Below the pieces are notes generated by a model. It saw nothing but the letters and a program-made list of their open reading frames with translations, did no database searches and was not told the origin of the DNA. A stretch of DNA of 5,593 bases from Crocinitomicaceae bacterium (GTDB lineage Bacteria > Bacteroidota > Bacteroidia > Flavobacteriales_D > Crocinitomicaceae), in assembly GCA_003512365.1 (NCBI GenBank), contig DORI01000033.1, forward strand, positions 1 through 5,593, written 5' to 3'. The position numbers and the translations under genes are program-made. Below, in pieces: positions 1 through 5,593 of the stretch (position 1 is the first letter of the stretch; each line of letters opens with the position of its first letter).

Positions 1-1764
1 GTGCTTGCTTTACTTGTTTTTCGAGTAGTTTTTTTATTGAAGAATAACATTTTTTTTTCAGAAATTAGCTTCCAAGATTATTGTGTCGGAACTTGGTTTG
101 ATCTTGTTACAATTGCTCTTTATTTTCTACCTTATTTGAGCCTGTCTTTATTGCCGCTTCCTGAAGTACTCGAGAAAATTCGGCATTGGACATTGACTAT
201 AGTTTTTTCATTAACAACCTTTTTTGTTTATTTTTTCAATGCTTGGGATATTGCATATTTCTCTTACACGAGAAAAAGAGTTTCTTATGATTATTTTAAA
301 TTCATGATATCAGAAAACAATGCCGGAAGTCTTATGGGCGAATTCCTTTCCGAGTTTTGGTGGCTATTGTTGTTTTTTATTTTAGTGCTTGGTGCTACCA
401 TTTTTATATACACTCTGCTTCCTCGACCTGTAGTTTCTCATAAGAATTGGAAAAATTACGCTAATTTAATTTTGGGAGTTTCAATTTTTGTTGTTATTGG
501 TCGCGGTGGATTTCAATTAAAACCTATCGGAGTATTAGAGGCCACAAATTACACTTCACTTGAAAATGCTCCTGCCGTGTTAAATTCAGCTTTAACTATT
601 ATTAAAACTTTCAATAATCAAGGTATAGAAAAGAAATATTACTTTTCCGATGAAGAAGCAAACCAACTATTTTCTCCTATTCAAAATGCGAAACCGTTAA
701 ATCTTCTTGATGGCAAACCAAATGTGGTGGTAATAATTTTTGAAAGTTTTGGTTCCATGTATGTGGGTCCTGAAAATAAGGAAAGTTACACGCCTTTCTT
801 AGATTCAATTCTTTCAAAAGGAATGTATTTTAATTATGGAATTTCAAATTCAAAAACTTCCATGGATGCACTTCCAGCTGTCGTGTCCTCTATCCCCTCA
901 TGGATGAACGAGTCCTTTATTTTGTCATCCTACAGTATGAATCAATTTGAAGGCCTACCAAAAATTTTAGCACGGGAAGGGTATAGTTCTGCATTTTTTC
1001 ACGGCGCCAACAATGGATCAATGCGTTTTGACGCATTTTCAAAAGCTGCAGGTTATTCCAATTACTTTGGTAGGGATGAATACAACAATGAAGCACATTT
1101 TGACGGAAATTGGGGGATTTCAGATCATTACTTTATGAGTTGGAGTATTGACAGAATGAACGAGTTAAAATCGCCATTTGTTGCCTCGATTTTTACCATT
1201 TCGTCTCATCATCCATTTATTGTCCCCGAAGGATACAGAGAAAAAGTCAAAGAAGGTCCAGATCCTATTTGTCAGACATTATCCTATGTCGATTTGGCAT
1301 TCAAAGAATTTTGGGATAAAGTTTCAAAACAAGACTGGTTTTCCAATACCCTTTTTGTGTTCGTAGCGGATCATGTTGGACCTACTCAACGTTCGGATAG
1401 AACGACAATGGAATGGTCGCATAGAATACCTATTGGTTTTTATCATGCCTCCAGAAGACTTCCAAAAGTTCCGGTGAATCATGCTTTTCAGCAACTTGAT
1501 ATTTTACCGACCATTTTGGATTTGGTGAATTCGAATCAATCTTATTTTGCAATGGGAACATCCTATTTTCAACAGAAAAACATTCCAAATATCGTGTATG
1601 ATCAGGAAAATTTAATTCATTTTCAGGCTGGAAAAGCTCCTATTGTATGGAACGAATCTATGACTGATGTTTCAAATGAAAATTATGAAATAGTTAAGAA
1701 AATGAAAGCTGTTTATCAACAGTATACACATCACTTGATAGATAACAGGATGCTTCCTAGGTAA
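1..1764 (+). CDS. LTA synthase-like membrane phosphoglycerol transferase / sulfatase-family protein (5' end missing)
   Basis: This is a membrane-anchored enzyme of the LTA synthase branch of the alkaline phosphatase/sulfatase superfamily. Such enzymes move a phosphoglycerol-type or similar group from a lipid donor outside the cytoplasmic membrane. The frame is open from base 1 and the GTG there falls mid-helix, so the true start probably lies upstream. Counting from base 1, hydrophobic segments lie near residues 2-13, 33-54, 62-87, 113-140 and 152-171, fitting the five-helix anchor of LtaS. RGGFQLKPI follows the last helix. The catalytic domain begins at PNVVVIIFESFG, with metal-ligand candidate E248. 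T286 in SKTSMD fits the threonine nucleophile, H403 in SSHHPF a substrate histidine, and D457-H458 (VADH) the late metal site. FFHGANNGSMRFDAF and DGNWGISDHYF are also family signatures. The natural TAA stop overlaps the convergent methyltransferase gene by 8 bp. The family call is secure. The substrate is unknown, since Gram-negative Bacteroidota are not known to make lipoteichoic acid. Confidence 0.88.
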   Translation: MLALLVFRVVFLLKNNIFFSEISFQDYCVGTWFDLVTIALYFLPYLSLSLLPLPEVLEKIRHWTLTIVFSLTTFFVYFFNAWDIAYFSYTRKRVSYDYFKFMISENNAGSLMGEFLSEFWWLLLFFILVLGATIFIYTLLPRPVVSHKNWKNYANLILGVSIFVVIGRGGFQLKPIGVLEATNYTSLENAPAVLNSALTIIKTFNNQGIEKKYYFSDEEANQLFSPIQNAKPLNLLDGKPNVVVIIFESFGSMYVGPENKESYTPFLDSILSKGMYFNYGISNSKTSMDALPAVVSSIPSWMNESFILSSYSMNQFEGLPKILAREGYSSAFFHGANNGSMRFDAFSKAAGYSNYFGRDEYNNEAHFDGNWGISDHYFMSWSIDRMNELKSPFVASIFTISSHHPFIVPEGYREKVKEGPDPICQTLSYVDLAFKEFWDKVSKQDWFSNTLFVFVADHVGPTQRSDRTTMEWSHRIPIGFYHASRRLPKVPVNHAFQQLDILPTILDLVNSNQSYFAMGTSYFQQKNIPNIVYDQENLIHFQAGKAPIVWNESMTDVSNENYEIVKKMKAVYQQYTHHLIDNRMLPR

Positions 1765-3085
1765 TTTTCATTTTTATCCGCCACTCGTTAGGATAAAGAT
1801 TGTTGAACCGATTTCCAAGATGATTTATAAATCCTAGGGTTATTTTTCCGTAAAGTATTTCTTTAAAACCTGGGGTGGACGCCAATTCAAATGTTTCACC
1901 TTTAAGGTATTTAAGTGCTAAATCTTTCGTCAACGTTAGCTGTTCAAAATTTGTTTCTATAAAGGGAGAAAGTGCCAATTCTATTTGAGGAACTTGTTTT
2001 TTTCCAAATTGTTGTGAAATTAATGTTCCGGTTTTTAGGACAAAAAGATTTTCTTTTAGTAGAGTAGAGACATGCTGTGTTAATGGATGGCAAGCGTAAA
2101 TGAAATTTTCATTTTGATAGTATTTTATTTCTGTTTTACTTTTTTTGATAAAGTTCGGAGTTGCAACCGAAGAATTCGTTGAAATTTTCAGTTTATCCAT
2201 TTCAGAATGACCTTTCTTTTTCAAAACTGCACAATAAAACCCTTCACTTTCCGTAAATCCTGGAAAAAAGTATTGACCAATTCCTTCTTTGTCTTGCAAC
2301 ATACCATCGTATTGAGGTATTTTACAAACCTCTAAATCAAATGTGTTAATGAAGTCCAACAACAGTACCTCATTTTCGGCGGGATTAAAGGTGCAAGTGG
2401 AATAAACCAAATATCCCTCTTCGTTAAGGGAAGGCAATAAATTTTCCAATATTTCTTTTTGCCTAGTCACACAAATATTGCAATTCGCGATTGACCATTC
2501 TTCTCTTGCTTTATAATCTTTTCTGAACATTCCTTCTCCCGAACACGGTGCGTCGATAACGATAAGATCAAATTTTATTCTTGATTTTCGAAAGGATTTA
2601 GTGTCGTTTGAAGTAATGATTTGATTGCAATATCCCCATTTTGTTGTGGTTTCCATTAAAATGGTTGCACGCGATTTAATCATCTCATTGCTAATTAAAA
2701 CACCTTCATTATTCAATTTCTCTGCTAGAATGGAAGTTTTTCCCCCTGGAGCAGCACATGCGTCTAATACAATTGGGTCCTCTTTTAGATCTATATTTTC
2801 TAAAATTGTGCTGAGGTACATTGATCCAGCCTCCTGCGGATAATAGGCGCCACCGTGAAAGTTGGGGTCTAGCGTGAATGTCGGCCGTTCCGTTAAATAA
2901 ACACCGTTTTTTGCCCAAGGAATCTTTGATTTGAATGAAAAGTCTTCCATTTCTTTTTCAGGATGTAAGCGAATTGAAATAGGCGGAGCTGAATTCAACG
3001 AATCCATAAGAGATTCGGCAAACGGATAATTTAAGCTAATTCTTTTTGCAAATTCTTCAGGAAAAGTGAGTTGAGTTTTATTCAT
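1757..3085 (-). CDS. rsmF: RsmF-like rRNA (cytosine-C5)-methyltransferase, NOL1/NOP2/Sun family
   Basis: This is an S-adenosylmethionine-dependent RNA m5C methyltransferase of 442 residues. The N-terminal RsmF-type domain spans about residues 7-85 (FPEEFAKRI, then PPISIRLHPEK). The Rossmann catalytic domain spans about 86-290. SAM motif I is DACAAPGGKT (108-117), and ISNEM (131-135) carries the ribose-binding acid. Motif IV is DAPCSGEGMFRK with C181. Motif VI is YSTCTFNPAENE with C231, so both cysteines of the two-Cys mechanism are present. Residues from about 320 to the end resemble the PUA-like RNA-binding domain of RsmF homologues, ending in GNRFNNLYPNEWRI. E. coli RsmF (479 aa) methylates 16S rRNA C1407. 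The same site here is inferred, and another rRNA or tRNA cytosine is possible. The ATG start overlaps the tilS stop as ATGA, which suggests translational coupling and fixes the start. The TAG stop lies inside the convergent gene. Confidence 0.9.
   Translation of the reverse strand: MNKTQLTFPEEFAKRISLNYPFAESLMDSLNSAPPISIRLHPEKEMEDFSFKSKIPWAKNGVYLTERPTFTLDPNFHGGAYYPQEAGSMYLSTILENIDLKEDPIVLDACAAPGGKTSILAEKLNNEGVLISNEMIKSRATILMETTTKWGYCNQIITSNDTKSFRKSRIKFDLIVIDAPCSGEGMFRKDYKAREEWSIANCNICVTRQKEILENLLPSLNEEGYLVYSTCTFNPAENEVLLLDFINTFDLEVCKIPQYDGMLQDKEGIGQYFFPGFTESEGFYCAVLKKKGHSEMDKLKISTNSSVATPNFIKKSKTEIKYYQNENFIYACHPLTQHVSTLLKENLFVLKTGTLISQQFGKKQVPQIELALSPFIETNFEQLTLTKDLALKYLKGETFELASTPGFKEILYGKITLGFINHLGNRFNNLYPNEWRIKMKIT
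1770..1800 (+). other. Hairpin just downstream of the LTA-synthase-like gene, possible transcript 3' end
   Basis: Bases 1770-1779 pair with 1791-1800 to form a 10-bp stem around an 11-nt loop (GCCACTCGTTA). One pair is U-G in + strand RNA, and the same position becomes an A-C mismatch in - strand RNA, so the fold favours the + transcript. It starts 5 nt after the TAA of the + strand gene. The stem is AT-rich, with only two G-C pairs, and no U-tract follows it, so it is not a canonical intrinsic terminator. The bases also encode the C-terminus of the methyltransferase on the other strand. Any role as a terminator or 3'-end stabiliser is inference. Confidence 0.3.
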
Positions 3086-4329
3086 TCTTGAATCGTGATT
3101 TTTATTATTTCCTTGATTTCATTTGTAGCGATTTTTCTGCGGTCAACACACAAGCCATAACACCATAAAATATGATCATCGTCAACAATTATTGGAATAT
3201 TATTTTTGTCAGTATTAGAAATTTTTGCGTCGGAAAAAACATCTGAGATTAATTTACTCCCTTTTACGCCGATTGGTGAAATGCGATCTCCTTGCTTCCA
3301 ATAACGAATGGAAATATTTCCTTTTATTCTATTTTTATCAACGAATATAGTTTTCTTGTCGAATTTTTCGGGTAAGGAACTTACCTCTTCAATAGTTAAA
3401 ATTGGAAAGTTTAAAGTTGCATTCCATTCAACCAATGCGATGTGATTTCTTTCTTTAAGAAAGTAATGCGTGGTGTTTATTTCAAATTGCGCTCCTGTTT
3501 GTGCGCTAAGAAAAATGCGAAAAGATTCCAACTGACTACCCTTCAAGCCAAAATTCTTCATGAATAAAAGAAATTTTTCGTCTGTAAATGAGTTTAGTTT
3601 TTCCAAAGGGAAATGAGTGGTGTGATTTTGATTAAATACATCTAATTCGGCTAAGTCAGTAACTTCGGCTTGCTTGAATTTTTCCTGAATTAGTAAGATG
3701 GATTTTTCGATATTCGGATGACACTTAGAAAGAAAGGGCATTAGCTCGTTTCTAATAAAATTTCTCAAATACACTGATTTAGCGTTGCTGCTATCTTCTC
3801 GCCAAACAATATTTCGCTCTTTTAAATAAGAAGTGATCATATCAGGGTGAAAAGTAAGCATGGGACGTATAACATTTCCTTTCCTTATTGACATGCCTTT
3901 GAGACCGCTTCTTCCGGAATTACGAAAAAGGTGTATCCAAAAATTTTCTATTTGATCTGATTGTTGATGCCCAACGAGAATAATTGAATTTTTGATTTTG
4001 GCTCGTTCTTTTTCAAAAAATGAATAGCGAATATCACGTGCCAGTTGCTGAAGATTTCCAGTTGAAAAATCAAGGTTATTTTCTTTTACATCAAAGATTT
4101 TTAATGGAACATCTATAGATTTTGCAAAACGCTCAATCCAACGCTGATCCTCATTACTCTCATCTCCTCTTAAATGATAATTCACATGTAATAAGGTTAT
4201 GGGATAGCCAAGAGAATGAACAATATGTGCCAAAGCAACAGAATCTTTTCCCGCAGAAATAGCAATAAAATAATGTGCAGCGCCAATATCTTTTAGCTGG
4301 TTATTAATACCTTCAACTAGCAATGACAT
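3082..4329 (-). CDS. tilS: tRNA(Ile)-lysidine synthetase TilS
   Basis: TilS joins lysine to C34 of tRNA-Ile(CAU) using ATP, so that the tRNA reads AUA as isoleucine and is charged correctly. It acts in the cytosol and is usually essential. The N-type PP-loop ATPase domain covers about residues 18-200: AISAGKDSVAL (23-33), HVNYHLRGDES (48-58), ARDIRYSFFE (97-106), GHQQSDQIEN (120-129), NSGRSGLKGM, and WREDSSN followed by RNFIRNELMPF. The C-terminal TilS domain is seen at about 338-400 (ISIRYWKQGDRISPIGVKG, then SDVFSDAKI). The length of 415 aa is normal to slightly short for Bacteroidota. Two core motifs deviate from consensus. SGGxDS is SAGKDS here, and the usual DD..ET is SD..EN. All other family landmarks remain and the frame is intact, so I read it as functional but divergent. 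The ATG lies inside the end of pabB (17 bp overlap), and the TGA overlaps the methyltransferase ATG by 4 bp. Confidence 0.93.
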   Translation of the reverse strand: MSLLVEGINNQLKDIGAAHYFIAISAGKDSVALAHIVHSLGYPITLLHVNYHLRGDESNEDQRWIERFAKSIDVPLKIFDVKENNLDFSTGNLQQLARDIRYSFFEKERAKIKNSIILVGHQQSDQIENFWIHLFRNSGRSGLKGMSIRKGNVIRPMLTFHPDMITSYLKERNIVWREDSSNAKSVYLRNFIRNELMPFLSKCHPNIEKSILLIQEKFKQAEVTDLAELDVFNQNHTTHFPLEKLNSFTDEKFLLFMKNFGLKGSQLESFRIFLSAQTGAQFEINTTHYFLKERNHIALVEWNATLNFPILTIEEVSSLPEKFDKKTIFVDKNRIKGNISIRYWKQGDRISPIGVKGSKLISDVFSDAKISNTDKNNIPIIVDDDHILWCYGLCVDRRKIATNEIKEIIKITIQE

Positions 4330-5515
4330 TTCTTATTTTTTCAATTTTAACCATGCATTCTTCGAATTCTTTTTCGGCATCCGAAGAAATTGTAATTGCA
4401 CTGCCAACACCACAACTCAAACGTTTATTTTCTTTGTTGTAAATCAAACTTCGAATGATTACATTAAAATCAAAATCTCCTTTTGGATCGATATAACCTA
4501 TTGAACCGGAATAAAGCCCTCTATTAAAATCTTCAAACTCATCGATAAGCTCCAACGCTCGCTTTTTAGGTGCTCCTGTCATCGATCCCATCGGGAATAA
4601 AGCCTCTAGAATTTCTGTAAATTTTGAAGTTTTCAATTCACAAGAAATAGTAGAAATCATTTGGTGAATTGCAGGGAAGCTATAAATTTCGCAAAGTTCA
4701 TCGACATGCACAGATCCTTTTGTTGCAATTTTTGATAAATCATTTCGGACTAAATCCACAATCATTATGTTTTCTGATTTTTCTTTTGGATCATTTCTAA
4801 GCGAATCCACAAGTTCCTGATCTTCTCTTTCATCCTTTCCTCTTCTTGCTGTTCCTTTAATCGGTTGTGATAACAAATGAGTTCCTTTTTTTTGAATGAA
4901 TCGCTCCGGACTCGTGCAAAAAAGTAAGTGTTCATTGAGTTGTAGGTATGCAGAAAAAGGTGCTTTAGTAAATTGGTTTAATTTAAAGTAAAGGTCTAGA
5001 GGATTTGAAATTTCAACATTTTCCGCGAAAAATTCTTGACAATAATTCATTTCATAAATATCTCCACGTTGCAAATGCGCTTTAATTTTTGAAATGTTTG
5101 CTAAATAATTTTCTTTTGAAGTTCTGGCTTTGAGTTCAATCGAATGCGTATGATAATTTTCATTAGTTTCCATTTCTATAAGCCAATCTAAAAATTCAAT
5201 GGATTCACTAGACTTATTGCCTCTCAAAAATTCATGACCTTCAGATGTTAATTTCACTACATTTTTAGGCACCCAAAAAGAAATCAATGGGAAATTTTGT
5301 TGGTCTACATGACGAGAGGATAATCCAAGCAAAGGGTTTTTAAGATCGAAAGACAAGGCTGTGAAAACGTAATTTTCGGAATTATTTGATAAGAATTGTT
5401 CGATTTCGTTTCGATCAAAACGGGAACTTTCGTAAATGTTCTCACATTCAAAACCGATAATACGATCGCCGTTGTTGCTGTTGAAAATACAAATGGGGAT
5501 ATCCTCGTATTTCAT
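4313..5515 (-). CDS. pabB: Aminodeoxychorismate synthase component I (PabB), chorismate-binding family
   Basis: PabB converts chorismate, with ammonia from the PabA/TrpG glutaminase, to 4-amino-4-deoxychorismate, the precursor of p-aminobenzoate and folate. From the ATG at 5515 the protein has 400 residues. The chorismate-binding domain fills about residues 130-398: GDIYEMNYCQEFF (151-163), CTSPERF, PIKGTARRG with K220, ENIMIVDLVRND (248-259), GSMTGAPK (310-317), RGLYSGSIGY, and CGVGSAIT leading to the acidic KEFEE. The lysine in PIKGT separates PabB from anthranilate synthase TrpE, which has PIAGT, and it is the residue that forms the covalent intermediate in E. coli PabB. An upstream ATG at 5572 would add 19 residues, including VLFLLFLL. 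I reject it because a cytosolic enzyme should not carry a hydrophobic leader, while the 5515 ATG follows an A-rich leader typical of the group. No glutaminase or lyase (PabC) gene lies in this window. It is the first visible gene of the pabB-tilS-rsmF run. Confidence 0.92.
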   Translation of the reverse strand: MKYEDIPICIFNSNNGDRIIGFECENIYESSRFDRNEIEQFLSNNSENYVFTALSFDLKNPLLGLSSRHVDQQNFPLISFWVPKNVVKLTSEGHEFLRGNKSSESIEFLDWLIEMETNENYHTHSIELKARTSKENYLANISKIKAHLQRGDIYEMNYCQEFFAENVEISNPLDLYFKLNQFTKAPFSAYLQLNEHLLFCTSPERFIQKKGTHLLSQPIKGTARRGKDEREDQELVDSLRNDPKEKSENIMIVDLVRNDLSKIATKGSVHVDELCEIYSFPAIHQMISTISCELKTSKFTEILEALFPMGSMTGAPKKRALELIDEFEDFNRGLYSGSIGYIDPKGDFDFNVIIRSLIYNKENKRLSCGVGSAITISSDAEKEFEECMVKIEKIRNVIAS

Positions 5516-5593
5516 TTTTTTTCGTCCGTTAATTTTAAGTAAAAATAACAAGAATAAAACCATTTTAGTCATCGGTTGTTCTTAGCTTTGTAT
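5516..5593. other. Short leader upstream of pabB, no gene seen
   Basis: These 78 bases lie between the preferred pabB start and the window edge. On the - strand, seven A residues directly precede the start codon, behind GGACG, which is at best a weak ribosome-binding sequence. I see no convincing promoter, terminator or RNA gene. The stretch could also be coding if pabB starts at the in-frame ATG at 5572. Confidence 0.4.

Noticed and set aside
50..58. Run of nine T residues in the LTA-synthase-like gene, considered as a phase-variation tract
   Set aside because: The frame is intact across it, it encodes Ile-Phe-Phe in a hydrophobic segment, and runs of this length are common in such AT-rich DNA. 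There is no sign of switching.
1178..1366. 62-codon open frame on the + strand inside the LTA-synthase-like gene
   Set aside because: It lies wholly within a well-supported gene in another frame. Its product is a basic, low-complexity peptide with no recognisable motif.
2625..2918. Two short open frames (2625-2843 on + and 2709-2918 on -) within the methyltransferase gene
   Set aside because: Both overlie the SAM-binding region of the methyltransferase in other frames and have no family features. They are shadows of the real gene.
4313..5515. Anthranilate synthase component I (TrpE) as an alternative identity for the chorismate-binding enzyme
   Set aside because: The active-site motif is PIKGT, with the PabB-type lysine, rather than the TrpE-type PIAGT, and no trp genes adjoin it.
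5583..5590. TAGCTTTG on the + strand, matching the Bacteroidota -7 promoter consensus TAnnTTTG, as a possible divergent promoter facing right
   Set aside because: No TTTG/TTG -33 element is seen at the expected spacing, the window ends just beyond it, and a six-base match is expected several times by chance in this much AT-rich DNA.
1..5593. Search for CRISPR arrays, tRNA or rRNA genes, insertion sequences, long direct or inverted repeats, and riboswitch-like leaders
   Set aside because: None was seen by eye on either strand. Nearly the whole window is accounted for by four overlapping or abutting genes.

Overview
The window is about one-third GC, contains four protein genes and is almost entirely coding. 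It reads as ordinary chromosome from a member of the Bacteroidota, most likely a Flavobacteriales-type organism. The support for this is the low GC, A-rich leaders without clear Shine-Dalgarno sequences, and lineage-typical motifs: RGGFQLKPI in the LTA-synthase-like protein, GDIYEMNYCQEFF and GVGSAIT in PabB, and the pairing of pabB with tilS. This placement comes from recalled family features, not from a database search.

Left part, + strand (1-1764): the 3' portion of a membrane-anchored phosphoglycerol-transferase-like enzyme of the LTA synthase/sulfatase superfamily. Its 5' end is cut by the window edge. The remaining part has about five transmembrane segments and a complete-looking extracytoplasmic catalytic domain. 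Its stop codon lies inside the end of the convergent gene (8 bp tail-to-tail overlap). A 10-bp hairpin starts 5 nt after the stop.

Right part, - strand (5515 down to 1757): a tightly packed run in the order pabB, tilS, rsmF-like. pabB makes aminodeoxychorismate for folate. tilS makes lysidine at the wobble base of tRNA-Ile(CAU). The rsmF-like gene is an RNA m5C methyltransferase of the NOL1/NOP2/Sun family. The genes overlap by 17 bp (pabB/tilS) and 4 bp (tilS/rsmF, an ATGA junction), so co-transcription and translational coupling are likely. The run joins one folate gene with two RNA-modification genes that affect decoding.

The last 78 bp (5516-5593) is a short leader upstream of pabB with no gene I can support. 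There are no tRNA or rRNA genes, insertion sequences, CRISPR arrays or long repeats. I did not find a convincing new biological system. The points most worth a second look are the altered nucleotide-binding motifs in TilS, the unknown substrate of an LTA-synthase-like enzyme in a probable Gram-negative organism, and the terminator-less convergent gene end.
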